Assembly: GCA_013388855.1 (NCBI GenBank)
Contig: JACAEM010000031.1
Coordinates: 124,001 to 188,000, forward strand
Direction of reading: 5' to 3'
Source of the DNA: Chloroflexota bacterium
GTDB lineage: Bacteria; Chloroflexota; Anaerolineae; Anaerolineales; Villigracilaceae
DNA: 64,000 nucleotides
The first letter of the stretch is position 1; the number at the start of each line of letters is the position of its first letter. Both the position numbers and the translations under genes were made by a program. Of the stretch, positions 21,921 through 30,703 are shown piece by piece. The notes under the pieces are model-generated. The model saw only the letters and a program-made list of their open reading frames with translations. It had not been told where the DNA came from and did no database searches.

Positions 21921-24900
21921 TCATTTTTGGATGCAGTTCTGCGCCGGTTCGTACCATTCGCCAAGTCCGTTCTGGAGTCTTTGCGCCGCTTCCCTGGGCG
22001 TGATGCGGGAAATTGCCATTTCGTATAGGCTCCTGCGGACAATGTCCGATGCACCCGGATCCCTGTTGTTGATCTCAGTGTACATCCAGCGGATATCGGT
22101 CTCATAATCCATGATCAGACGGAGGAATTTCTCATCGTTGGGGTTCGTGAGCGACACCGCGTTCGTTTTATGATTGCTCAAAGGATAGAAGCCTGGAAGG
22201 TTTCTTGCCGCCAATTCGACCGCTTCAGGGCTCATTAACCACTCAAGAAAAAGACGCGCCTCCTCCGGGTGTTTCGTAGCGTTATTCATGCCGACCGCGA
22301 TATCGGGCTGGAAGATCACATACGTCGGTCTGAATCCCGGCGCGGGGACGGCGAAAACATCCCACTCGAAACCGGCTTCCTCGGTGACTTTTTGCAAATC
22401 CCATGAACCGCCGAACATCATCACCGCGTCCTGCTGGAAGAACAATTCCTTGGTGTTCTGCGAATTGATTCTCGCGGCGTCTCTGGGAAGATACCCCTTG
22501 ATATCTTCAATTGCCTGGAAGGCGCTGACCACGCGTGAACTGTTGAAACAATTGGCTGTCCCGTTGGCGCGCATGAACAATTCGCGTCCCTCGGGTCCAC
22601 CGAGGAAATTCGCCGCGATACTCATGAACATCTCGCTGTCCTCCTCCTGGTTCAGGGCATTGGCGATCGGGGTGATATCTGGGTTCTTTTCACGGATCGT
22701 CTTCAGGGCGTCGAGGAATTCCTGCCAGGTCTTCGGTACCGAGATGCCATATTCCGCAAACAATCCCTTGTTGTAATACACACCCTGTACCACGCCCACG
22801 AACGGGACGGCGTAATATACCCCGGTGTTACTCTTCCATGCAACACTCTTCGTGGGGTCGTATTGTTGCTCGATAGACAGGCTGTCCAGTGCGGCGAGAT
22901 ATTTGCCGATGCTCCCATCCACAGAGAATGGGCGTACATAGAACAGGTCGGGAGCATCCCCGCCGCGGCTCAGTTGAATGTCGAGAATTGAGTCGTAATT
23001 CACGCTCATGACAGGTCGGTACTCGACGGAAATATTCCTGCCCCTCGTTTTGGCATACTCCTCGAAACCGGACAGCAGGACCCTCATTTGATTCGTGTCC
23101 TCCGGGCGCCAGGTGGTGAGCGTGAGTCTGACCGCGTTATCCACCCCAACCGGGACATCAACCGCTGTTTCTGCCTTTTCGGTCAATTGGAAATTCCCGA
23201 TAATCAGGCTAACCAGGTGCGTTGACTTCGCGTCTTCCTTCGGACCGAGGGGCAGGGTCCCGGTATAAATGAGCGTCTCGAAAGCGACAGCCACAAGCAG
23301 AATCGCCGGGTAGGCGAAACGACCAATCATATTCAACCGTTCGCGTTGCTCCTGGATGGCCTGTTTGTCTGCTTTGCTCTTTGCCTCCTGGCTTTTGCTA
23401 TCCAGACGGATGCTGAGCGTTTCCAGCAGAACAATCAGAGCGGACATCAGGTAGGAGGCATAGAAGAAATATTCCATCGCCACGGTATAGCCAATCTCGG
23501 GGAGTGTACCTGCCAGACTCAAATGGAAGAAGGCAGTCGTGAGCAGGGCGGTGGAACCGACCGCGAGACGCTCTGAATGTCCCAGCGGCAGGAAGAAGGT
23601 GATGTAGGCAAGGACGAGGGTGATGAACAGCGGCAACAGGCTCTTGATGACGTACTGCAACGAGTTGCGCTGGATCTCCACTTCGATGTTGATCAACGAG
23701 TAATTCGTGGACACCTTACGGTCGAAGTTCTGCGGGTTCCCGAACGTGGAAAATGTCGGGAAATTATCCTGGTCGACGCGTGCACTCTTCTCCCTCCAAC
23801 CGAAAATCGAATCGAATGCACCGTTCAGCCTGAAGTTATTGAGCAGATCTTCGCCAGTGGTGTAGCGCATCCCGATGCGGTCTACCACATATTGGATGAA
23901 GGAAGTAGCCGCGTTCTGATTGCGGAATTCGACCACCAGTTTCTGGCGGTCGAACGGATAATCGTAGAACCTGAATTGATTCTTGAACACTCCGCTGACT
24001 CGGTAGGTCTTCAACACGGTGCCGTCCGAATTTGCGGCCTCGCGGACCAGGGCGGGGTCGCCATCCATGCTCTCGATGTTTGTGAATACGAATTCCTCCG
24101 GTTTGAATTCGGCGTCCTGCTCATGCGGACGGTACCGGAACCAGAGGTAAAAATCAACCTTGTACGTGGATGTCTTGATGTCGATTTCGTCGATTCCAAG
24201 CAGATCCACACCGGCATACACCACGTTCGCCACATAGACATACCCCCCATTCACGGTCATAATGCGCCCCTTGGCGACCTGTTCGTCCAGATCCTGAATC
24301 TCGCTGGGAGCGAAGATCGGCTCGAACTGTGTGTTGGCGGAAACGATCTCCCCGTTCTGGTAGATACCGAAGCGTGCCGCCCGCGGGATATTCCGCGATG
24401 GGTCGAAGTAGATGGGGCTGATGATGCCCTGCGCGCCGTTTTCCTCCCGATCCATTTTCAACAACGCGGCGTGGATGCTGTCGCGGGTGATCCTTTCCCC
24501 GGCGGGTGTGTTCAATATTGCGGACAGCAGGGTCAACGCGGCATCGTATCCATTGGCGACGATATCGCTGGGATCGGGATAGCGATAGGCGCTCTGATAT
24601 TCCTGCAGAAACTGGTTGGCGTAGCGGTTGGCGCTGTCGAAAATGATGGAGCGGGTCGTCAGGATGCCGTCGGTGAAATAACCGGGCAGCGTATCCTCCT
24701 CGGATTCCTCGGAGATTCTCCGGATGAATGCCGGACTGCTCAAGTTACTTGCCCCAATGACCGGATACGACACCCCTTTGCGTTTCATCTGGATGACAAG
24801 TTCGGCGGCGGTCTTGTCGTCGGTGGCGATGAAGATCGTGCCGGGATTCTCCGTTTCAGGGTCGGCGGCGATGATGCGGGAGACAATCTGTTCCAGACGC

Positions 24901-25565
24901 AATTCGATGGGCTGGCGGGGATCGATCATCTCCGGTGGTCGAACCGTGCCGCCCAATCCGCGGAAGGTGTTGCCGAATTGTTTTTGCAAGGCGATCCCGT
25001 AGGCGTCGTTGGTATAGATGATGGTGGCGACGTTCCTGCTGTTGTCGGTTTCCACTTTATCCTTGTCGAGCACCTTGATTACATAGTTTGCCAGATAGGC
25101 GGCTTCCGACTCGGTTGTGTAAGTGATGTTGAATTGGTGAGAATGACCACGGGTCATCGACTCGGTGGTCGGGACGGCGCTGATGATAGGAATCCCATGC
25201 CGGTCATACACCTTGGCGCCGATGTCTGACGTTTCGATGGAGGAATGTCCAACCACCGCGACCGCATTGCTCCGGGCGACCTGCTCCGCAATCTGTGTCG
25301 CAAGGTTTGGATTATTATTGTCGTCGTACGGTTCGACGTTGATCCTGAGTCCCGCATGTTCCTCGATCTGTTTTGCCGCAAGCAGCACCCCTGCATAAAT
25401 GGATTGCTCGTTGGGGCTGCCCTTGGCGCCTGGTTCCTCCTCCACCACGGCGATGGTGATGGTCTCTCGATTGTTCGATTGAGGCAGTCCCGTGCAATTT
25501 GCCAGCAGACTTCCAAGAATGCCGATAAGGATCAGGGCAGATAATGACTTCGTCCGGTTCTTCAT
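21921..25565 (-). CDS. Pentameric ligand-gated ion channel fused to two periplasmic-type binding domains
   Basis: A 1214-residue membrane receptor. A signal sequence (1-24; LLANC, a poor lipobox) precedes a LivJ-type type I binding domain (~33-425). Residues ~432-636 are a Cys-loop-receptor-type ligand domain without cysteines (KVDFYLWFRY; YPFDRQKL at the Pro-loop). Four membrane helices follow: M1 637-660 with its Pro (LLPLF), M2 664-685, M3 696-718, M4 746-768. M2 reads ERLAVGSTALLTT, which matches the -1' Glu, 0' basic and 9' Leu of cation-selective channels; the M2-M3 loop has the usual LPE..YT. After M4, where the chain is outside the cell, a family 1 sugar-type binding domain (~805-1210; DLFYVRPF, VYYNKGLF, PKTWQEF) is attached. 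GAGGAAATC precedes the ATG at 25565; the open frame upstream to 25835 is shadow. Last gene of a three-gene operon. Channel assignment is confident; ligands are unknown. Confidence 0.88.
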   Translation of the reverse strand: MKNRTKSLSALILIGILGSLLANCTGLPQSNNRETITIAVVEEEPGAKGSPNEQSIYAGVLLAAKQIEEHAGLRINVEPYDDNNNPNLATQIAEQVARSNAVAVVGHSSIETSDIGAKVYDRHGIPIISAVPTTESMTRGHSHQFNITYTTESEAAYLANYVIKVLDKDKVETDNSRNVATIIYTNDAYGIALQKQFGNTFRGLGGTVRPPEMIDPRQPIELRLEQIVSRIIAADPETENPGTIFIATDDKTAAELVIQMKRKGVSYPVIGASNLSSPAFIRRISEESEEDTLPGYFTDGILTTRSIIFDSANRYANQFLQEYQSAYRYPDPSDIVANGYDAALTLLSAILNTPAGERITRDSIHAALLKMDREENGAQGIISPIYFDPSRNIPRAARFGIYQNGEIVSANTQFEPIFAPSEIQDLDEQVAKGRIMTVNGGYVYVANVVYAGVDLLGIDEIDIKTSTYKVDFYLWFRYRPHEQDAEFKPEEFVFTNIESMDGDPALVREAANSDGTVLKTYRVSGVFKNQFRFYDYPFDRQKLVVEFRNQNAATSFIQYVVDRIGMRYTTGEDLLNNFRLNGAFDSIFGWREKSARVDQDNFPTFSTFGNPQNFDRKVSTNYSLINIEVEIQRNSLQYVIKSLLPLFITLVLAYITFFLPLGHSERLAVGSTALLTTAFFHLSLAGTLPEIGYTVAMEYFFYASYLMSALIVLLETLSIRLDSKSQEAKSKADKQAIQEQRERLNMIGRFAYPAILLVAVAFETLIYTGTLPLGPKEDAKSTHLVSLIIGNFQLTEKAETAVDVPVGVDNAVRLTLTTWRPEDTNQMRVLLSGFEEYAKTRGRNISVEYRPVMSVNYDSILDIQLSRGGDAPDLFYVRPFSVDGSIGKYLAALDSLSIEQQYDPTKSVAWKSNTGVYYAVPFVGVVQGVYYNKGLFAEYGISVPKTWQEFLDALKTIREKNPDITPIANALNQEEDSEMFMSIAANFLGGPEGRELFMRANGTANCFNSSRVVSAFQAIEDIKGYLPRDAARINSQNTKELFFQQDAVMMFGGSWDLQKVTEEAGFEWDVFAVPAPGFRPTYVIFQPDIAVGMNNATKHPEEARLFLEWLMSPEAVELAARNLPGFYPLSNHKTNAVSLTNPNDEKFLRLIMDYETDIRWMYTEINNRDPGASDIVRRSLYEMAISRITPREAAQRLQNGLGEWYEPAQNCIQK

Positions 25566-25629
25566 GATTTCCTCTACAGGTAAAATCCTGCATAGTTTAA
25601 CACTGCCTGCCGGAAAACGATATGAAATC

Positions 25630-26412
25630 CTACGGCGCGGGCCACGGAATGATGGCGGGCTCGGAGAAGCCGTGTTTTTCCACGGTGTACAGCAGACCAC
25701 TTGAAGGTTCCGGGCATCCTGCTTCATCCTTGACCGTGTAACTGGTGGTAAATTGATCCTCATACGAGTCCGTCCACCAGAGCAGGTAGCCATCCTGACA
25801 GACGAACAACTCCAGCAGGTAGCCGCGGTCATCATCCTTGGTCATCTTGACCTGGTTCCAACTGATCGTCACCCGGCTCCCATCGCGGACAGCGGTCACA
25901 CCTTTGGGCGGACCGTACATATTGCTCCCGATGGTTTGCAGATGCAGTTCGGCGTAATTGATTTTTGAAATATCGCCGACCACATCCACCACAGACGGCG
26001 CGACCCAGCAGAAATAGTTCAGCTTGTCGAATTTGACGTACAACCAGTTGCTGTAGATAAACCGTCCGCGGACCGTCCCCACATCGCCTGCGTACAGATC
26101 CGCCGCGTGGAGATATGCCACCGACGGACCATAACGGCAATGTGCCTGTTTATTGACGGTTACAGAGGGAAAAGCGAACGTGGGCGTGGCGGTGATGGTG
26201 GGGGAGAGCGTGATGGTAGGCGTGAAAGTCAGGGTTGGAGTGAGGGTCTCTGTAAAGGTGGGGGTGAACGTCAATGTGGGAGTGGGGGTTTCTGTCCATG
26301 CATCTGCTGTGGCGGTCAGGGCGGTTGCAGTCTGAGTCGCTTGCGTCTCAGGCGAAGCGAGATTACAGCCGAGGACGAGAAGCGCGAAAACGATAAGGGA
26401 ATATTTCTTCAT
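25630..26412 (-). CDS. Lipoprotein with Thr/Pro-rich linker and SH3-like domain
   Basis: A 260-residue lipoprotein: signal with lipobox VLGC, a long Thr/Pro-rich stalk (~25-85), then an SH3b-like domain (~88-150; CRYGPSVAYLHAADL..., YSNWLYVKF, CWVAPSVV) and a fibronectin-like end (~165-255; PPKGVTAVRDGSRVTISWN). SH3b domains often bind cell-wall or surface glycans. Its ATG overlaps the stop of the HDAC-like gene (ATGA), and the ion-channel gene starts 64 bases downstream, so all three are probably translated from one mRNA. It may be a surface partner of the channel; that is inference. Confidence 0.75.
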   Translation of the reverse strand: MKKYSLIVFALLVLGCNLASPETQATQTATALTATADAWTETPTPTLTFTPTFTETLTPTLTFTPTITLSPTITATPTFAFPSVTVNKQAHCRYGPSVAYLHAADLYAGDVGTVRGRFIYSNWLYVKFDKLNYFCWVAPSVVDVVGDISKINYAELHLQTIGSNMYGPPKGVTAVRDGSRVTISWNQVKMTKDDDRGYLLELFVCQDGYLLWWTDSYEDQFTTSYTVKDEAGCPEPSSGLLYTVEKHGFSEPAIIPWPAP

Positions 26413-27431
26413 TTGAATTCTCCCAAAAAAGAAACAACATTTCTACCCAAAGCGTCGTTGTTGTAGCCGCCTTCCATCACGATAACTGTGGGAAGATTCA
26501 ACGATGCGACGCACCTGCCGATCTCGCCGATGCCTGCCGTGGTTACCTTGATGGAACCGAGCGGATCGTCAGCGTAGATGTCCATTCCGGCGGAGACAAC
26601 CAGCGACTCCGGTTTGTAGGTTCGGATCAGTTCCAGCGCTTCGTTGAGCGTTTTGAGATATGCCGTATCGTCGGTGCCTGACGGGAGTGGAAAGTTGTGA
26701 TGAAAGCCAAAGCCTCTGCCCGAACCCTTTTCCTCTTTGAAACCGGCATAGTGAGGATATTCGAAATCCGGGTCGGCATGGATGGAAATGGTGAGCACAT
26801 CGTCGCGTTTGTAGAAAATATCCTGCGTGCCGTTGCCACAATGGTAGTCAATATCAAGCAAGGCGACCTTTCCCACAGATGCAAGCCAATTCGCCGCGAC
26901 CGCCGCGTTATTGATGAAGCAATATCCCCCGGCAAAATCCCTCCCGGCATGGTGACCGGGCGGGCGGCACAGACCGAAAGCGGAGCGTTCCCCGCCTGCC
27001 ACCGCCTCCGCCGCGCTCATGGCGCAGTGGGCGGAAGCCAAAGCGGCTCGGTATGTCCCTTCGACGATGCAGGCGCTCAAGTCCATGATGTAGTAGCCTG
27101 CCCTGCCCAGCAGAGATTTCGGCTTTTGGGGAGTCCGCCGAAGCGCGAAGGTGGCAGGCAAAAGCGTGGTTTTATCCTCGGAAGCGGTATCCAGCCACTC
27201 GGTCCAGGCGGAGGCGAGGAAGTCGATGTACTCCCTGTCGTGCACGGCGTGAATCGGGTCGAGTCCAAAATCCGTCGGTTCGCACAGCTCCGCCCATTCC
27301 ACACCGCGCAAGGCGCTCAGGATACGATCCATGCGGTCAGGATTTTCGAGATACGGCACACGCAGACCGCCATCGAACACCTCGAAAGGCGGGTGATGGT
27401 TTTGATGCGCTTCGGAATAAAAGATCTTCAC
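26409..27431 (-). CDS. Histone deacetylase / acetylpolyamine amidohydrolase family enzyme
   Basis: A 340-residue zinc hydrolase of the arginase-deacetylase fold. Active-site marks: RPPGHHAG (paired His), GGYCFINNAAVAA, the zinc-binding LLDIDYHCGNGTQ (Asp and His), SAGMDIYADDPLG (second Asp) and a C-terminal EGGYN loop. Bacterial members remove acetyl groups from polyamines or other small amides (AphA-, AcuC-like). First gene of the operon; its stop overlaps the lipoprotein start. Its link with an amine-type receptor channel is suggestive, but the substrate is not visible. Divergent from the nitroreductase. Confidence 0.9.
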   Translation of the reverse strand: MKIFYSEAHQNHHPPFEVFDGGLRVPYLENPDRMDRILSALRGVEWAELCEPTDFGLDPIHAVHDREYIDFLASAWTEWLDTASEDKTTLLPATFALRRTPQKPKSLLGRAGYYIMDLSACIVEGTYRAALASAHCAMSAAEAVAGGERSAFGLCRPPGHHAGRDFAGGYCFINNAAVAANWLASVGKVALLDIDYHCGNGTQDIFYKRDDVLTISIHADPDFEYPHYAGFKEEKGSGRGFGFHHNFPLPSGTDDTAYLKTLNEALELIRTYKPESLVVSAGMDIYADDPLGSIKVTTAGIGEIGRCVASLNLPTVIVMEGGYNNDALGRNVVSFLGEFK

Positions 27432-27484
27432 ATTGTCTCCGTAAGAACCTGCGCTGCAATTGTATCAATAGTGCGGAGGATCGT

Positions 27485-28042
27485 ATGGAACTTTTTGAAG
27501 CAATACACAACAGATATTCGCAGGGGAAGGTGAAACAGGACCCGGTCTCACGCGAGATCATCGAGAAGCTGCTGGATGCCGGCGTCCAGGCGCCGAATCA
27601 TTACAAAGTGCGACCATGGCGTTTTGTTGTTCTGACGGGGGATGCGCGGAACAGGCTGGGGGAGGTGATGTCCGCTTCACAACGCGACCGGAAACCTGAC
27701 CTGCCGCCCGAAGCATTAGACAAAACCCGGGCGTTGCCGCTTCGAGCGCCCGTCCTGATTGCGGTTGGCGTGGACAAGCCCGGCGAGGAAAAGGTGCTGG
27801 AGGTCGAAAATATCGCCGCGGCGTCGGCAGCCTGCCAGAACATTCTGCTCGCCGCGCAGGCGCTGGGACTTGCCGCCCAATGGCGCACCGGTGAATGGGC
27901 GCGTGACCCGAAGGTGAAGGAATTCCTCGGCTTCTCAGCCGACCAGCATCTGATTGCCTTCCTGTATATCGGTTACCCCGAGTTCACCGCGCAGCATGAA
28001 CCGCGTCCTTCGTTTGAAGACCGCACCGTCTGGATGGAGTGA
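27485..28042 (+). CDS. Nitroreductase family protein
   Basis: A 185-residue FMN-dependent oxidoreductase of the YdjA/NfnB-like kind. N-terminal flavin-site residues are altered (RYSQGKVKQDP rather than RRSVRxF), then APNHYKVRPWRF, AAASAACQNILLAAQALGLAAQWRTG and FLYIGYP are typical. Acts on nitro compounds, quinones or enones with NAD(P)H; substrate unknown. GGAGG precedes the ATG. It is divergent from the HDAC-like gene, 53 bases apart, and may share regulation with it. Confidence 0.85.
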   Translation: MELFEAIHNRYSQGKVKQDPVSREIIEKLLDAGVQAPNHYKVRPWRFVVLTGDARNRLGEVMSASQRDRKPDLPPEALDKTRALPLRAPVLIAVGVDKPGEEKVLEVENIAAASAACQNILLAAQALGLAAQWRTGEWARDPKVKEFLGFSADQHLIAFLYIGYPEFTAQHEPRPSFEDRTVWME

Positions 28043-28080
28043 ATGAAGTCATAGTTTCCATCCCATCGATCAAAGTTAAA

Positions 28081-29337
28081 TTACGGACAGCGGATTAATC
28101 CGCGCGCCCATAAACAACCCCCGCACGTGGGATGAACATTCCCAAAGCAGTCCTCTCTGTTTTCGTTTGCCATTTCGCAGCTGTTGCAAAATGTGCATGG
28201 CGAGAAGTCGAAATCTTGCAGGCGTTTACGCAGGGCTTTGTAGGATGCGTCCTCCCAAATATGGAACAGGTCCTGTTCATGGATATCACCGACGAAATAC
28301 TCGTTCGATGTGCGTTCGCGGTCATCAAGAAAATGTTTGTGTGTGTACAACAACGGCAGGCATGGACTGACTTTGCCGTCCCAGCGGACGGCCATGCTGC
28401 CTCGTTCGACAAAGGGACACTGATCTGTGTTCCGGTTGAGTGGGCTGCCGGTAAGTTGGAGACGATAGAAGCCCTTCATAACGCTGGTCAATGCCTTCAT
28501 GGTCTCAGGTTGGATGTCCATGAGCGGCATGTGCACTTTGGGTCTGACTTCCTGCCCGGCAACGAGATCGAGCGAACGCATATACAGGTTTTCGTTGAGC
28601 AATTCAGTGTTGTGTGCCAGCACATTGCTGATGGAGAATTCCACTGCTCCAAGGCGCGTGCCCAATCGAATGACTTCGTCCAAGTTGTGAATGTTACGCC
28701 TCATGGCGACGAAGGCAATACCAAGTTTGGGTTGTCCGCTCCAGTTAGAGCCGCCAAATTTTTGGTATTTTAGTGTGCGTAATTGGCTCAGGTTTTCAAG
28801 TACAACTGGCAGTGAATCTCCCAAGCGCACGTCGGCATAGCATTCGGGCGAGGCGCCGTCCAGCGAGACCCAAATCATGTCAAGATTCAATTCAATGAAA
28901 CGCTGGATGACTGATTGAGTTAACAGAATGCCATTGGTGATGAGCGAGACGCGGTGTCCCTTTTCTTTGGCGCGCGCAATCATGTCAAGGATGTTGGGAT
29001 GGGAAATCGGTTCACCGTATCCGCCGAAGAAGATCTCCGGTTTATTGGGAGCCACCTCCAGTCCGGAAAGGAGCCGTTCGAAGGTCTCTCCGGGCATGTA
29101 ACCGTATTTTACGTCCCAGACATTTCGTATGCAGGTTTTGCATTTCAAATTGCATTTGTTGGTCACTTCCACATACACCCGCTTAAGGGTATGAACGGAG
29201 GGATGTAGATGTAGCCCATTGTCGTTCTCCTCGACACGGATCTCATCTCCAGGGGAGATACCCAATGCGGCAGAGAGATGCGCGGGTAGAACGATTTCTC
29301 CGTTTTGGTTGATACGAGCGTATTGGACCTTTGCCAT
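28081..29337 (-). CDS. Radical SAM/SPASM protein with N-terminal AbrB-like domain
   Basis: A 418-residue protein. Residues 1-50 (ARINQNGEIVLPAHLSAALGISPGDEIRVEE) are a SpoVT/AbrB-type swapped-hairpin domain as found in DNA-binding regulators and antitoxins. Residues ~52-300 are a radical SAM core with the cluster motif CNLKCKTC and GGYGEP. The C-terminal part carries about ten cysteines (CPFVERG, SPC, CTFCNSCE, CFGNVHPTCGGC), a SPASM-like auxiliary iron-sulfur region. Such enzymes often modify peptides or cofactors. No precursor peptide gene is evident nearby. GGAGCC precedes the ATG. Confidence 0.82.
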   Translation of the reverse strand: MAKVQYARINQNGEIVLPAHLSAALGISPGDEIRVEENDNGLHLHPSVHTLKRVYVEVTNKCNLKCKTCIRNVWDVKYGYMPGETFERLLSGLEVAPNKPEIFFGGYGEPISHPNILDMIARAKEKGHRVSLITNGILLTQSVIQRFIELNLDMIWVSLDGASPECYADVRLGDSLPVVLENLSQLRTLKYQKFGGSNWSGQPKLGIAFVAMRRNIHNLDEVIRLGTRLGAVEFSISNVLAHNTELLNENLYMRSLDLVAGQEVRPKVHMPLMDIQPETMKALTSVMKGFYRLQLTGSPLNRNTDQCPFVERGSMAVRWDGKVSPCLPLLYTHKHFLDDRERTSNEYFVGDIHEQDLFHIWEDASYKALRKRLQDFDFSPCTFCNSCEMANENREDCFGNVHPTCGGCLWARGLIRCP

Positions 29338-29504
29338 GTGAGGCTCCTGCCCGGCGGGAAAGTTGCGCAGTTTCGAGCACGGCTTTCATGTGACGGACAT
29401 CTTGCTTATTCTCACGCAGAATATCCAGAACTGTGGATCAGATGGGATGTGCGAGTGCTTTTAGAAGTGTTTTACTGTTCAAAATTCTGAATATAGAATA
29501 AACA

Positions 29505-29540
29505 AAATAAAGACGCAGGGCAACGACCTGCGTCCTCAAA
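29505..29540 (-). terminator. Terminator of the arsenate-reductase-like gene
   Basis: GACGCAGG / CCTGCGTC arms with a seven-base loop; minus-strand T-run TTTATTTTG follows. The rest of 29338-29504 shows no gene. Confidence 0.7.
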
Positions 29541-29555
29541 ATTGTATGACGAACA

Positions 29556-29981
29556 TCACGCCTGTTCTGCCAGCCAGGCTTTGACCTGTGCCTCGATCTT
29601 ATCCCGCACTTCGCGGAATTTAGCCAATTTCTCCTCGTCGGTTCCCTCTACAGCAGCAGGGTCTTGAAATGACCAGTGCATTCTCTTTCTGACACCAGGC
29701 CACACGGTGGGACAGTTCTTGTCGGCGTCATCGCATACCGTGACAAGGTATTTGAATAGAACCTTGCCGAGATAGACGTCCACACCTTTGGATGTTTGCC
29801 CGGATATATCGATCCCGACCTCATTCATTACCCTTATTGTGAATGGGTTCATTCCTTTTGGTTCCAGTCCCGCGCTGTGAACCTCGAACTGCTCTCCACC
29901 ATACTTGCGAAGAAAGGCTTCTGCCATTTGACTGCGTGCCGAATTGCCGGTGCATAAAAACAAGACTCTTTGCTGATCCAT
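29556..29981 (-). CDS. Arsenate reductase / low-molecular-weight protein tyrosine phosphatase-like protein
   Basis: A 141-residue protein with the P-loop CTGNSARS (Cys10 to Arg16), and the second cysteine pair in VTVCDDADKNCP found in thioredoxin-coupled ArsC, followed by the DPA loop. It probably reduces arsenate to arsenite, though no arsenite exporter or ArsR gene is near, so a phosphatase role is possible. Start MDQQRVLFLC fits the family; in-frame ATGs at 29990 and 30017 are alternatives. Confidence 0.83.
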   Translation of the reverse strand: MDQQRVLFLCTGNSARSQMAEAFLRKYGGEQFEVHSAGLEPKGMNPFTIRVMNEVGIDISGQTSKGVDVYLGKVLFKYLVTVCDDADKNCPTVWPGVRKRMHWSFQDPAAVEGTDEEKLAKFREVRDKIEAQVKAWLAEQA

Positions 29982-30175
29982 GTATGTCATCCTGGGAAGA
30001 TTATGGATATTATCCAATGGCAGAGTTAACGGAGATTTAACGAGGTGTAATGCTTCGGTTAAGGATTGGTTTCACAATTCGGCGAATCAAGGTTTTACTA
30101 CAAGCAGGCATTGACCACCCCTTATGGCGAACGAAACGAAGCAATCTCCTTCCTGGGCAGGGAAGGGTGTCAGAA

Positions 30176-30204
30176 TTGACATGGCGCTACTTTTCCCGTA
30201 TAGT
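30176..30204 (+). promoter_or_regulatory. Strong sigma-70 promoter
   Basis: TTGACA (30176-30181), 17-base spacer, TATAGT (30199-30204), with transcription predicted near 30211. Confidence 0.75.
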
Positions 30205-30233
30205 AACAATAACAAATATCCATGGAGGCAATG

Positions 30234-30659
30234 ATGTTTCTCATCCATTTCGCAGAAGAGACCGGTCCAAACACAGAACTGGCCTGGTTGTTATTTATAG
30301 CACTGGGCTTTTTCTTTTTGATGGTCATCGTCGGGTGGCTGACGAGCAATCGAAAGGGAAATGATTCCGAGTCTCGGCATGAAGCGCATCTTTCTCCCGC
30401 GCACAAGGAACCGGATGATCTTACTGTGCTGGAGGGCATCGGTCCCAAGGTTGCCAAAGTCCTCAACGGGGCAGGTATCACCACATTCGAAGAACTCGCC
30501 CACGCCCGGGCGGAGGAAATCCAGCGGGCGCTGGATGCCGCTGGTCTGCAGATGCTCAACCCCGAAGGCTGGATCGAACAGGCGAAATTCGCCGCAACGG
30601 GCAACACAGACGGGTTGAAGAAATTGCAAGATGAATTGAAGGGCGGGCGAAAGAAGTAA
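30234..30659 (+). CDS. Membrane-anchored helix-hairpin-helix protein
   Basis: A 141-residue protein: one membrane helix (about 15-37, LAWLLFIALGFFFLMVIVGWL), a charged linker, then a DUF4332/flap-endonuclease-like helix-hairpin-helix domain (about 60-120; LTVLEGIGPKVAKVLNGAGI, TTFEELA). Such domains bind nucleic acid non-specifically or pack against protein partners. GGAGG at 30224-30228 fits a start at 30234 rather than 30222. It has its own promoter and terminator, so it is a single-gene unit. Confidence 0.75.
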   Translation: MFLIHFAEETGPNTELAWLLFIALGFFFLMVIVGWLTSNRKGNDSESRHEAHLSPAHKEPDDLTVLEGIGPKVAKVLNGAGITTFEELAHARAEEIQRALDAAGLQMLNPEGWIEQAKFAATGNTDGLKKLQDELKGGRKK

Positions 30660-30662
30660 TAG

Positions 30663-30703
30663 AAAACAGAGACCTGACGATACTCGTCAGGTCTCTGTTT
30701 TTA
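30663..30703. terminator. Bidirectional terminator
   Basis: Perfect 15-base arms ACAGAGACCTGACGA / TCGTCAGGTCTCTGT, loop TAC, flanked by A and T runs; between convergent genes. Confidence 0.85.

Noticed and set aside
23577-25229. 550-codon open frame on the plus strand
   Set aside because: It lies antisense to the binding and channel domains; its protein is low-complexity with Asp/Gly/Val bias and no domain, while the minus strand has clear families.
25566-25835. Upstream extension of the channel fusion frame
   Set aside because: Overlaps the lipoprotein gene, has no signal peptide, and the Shine-Dalgarno supports the ATG at 25565.
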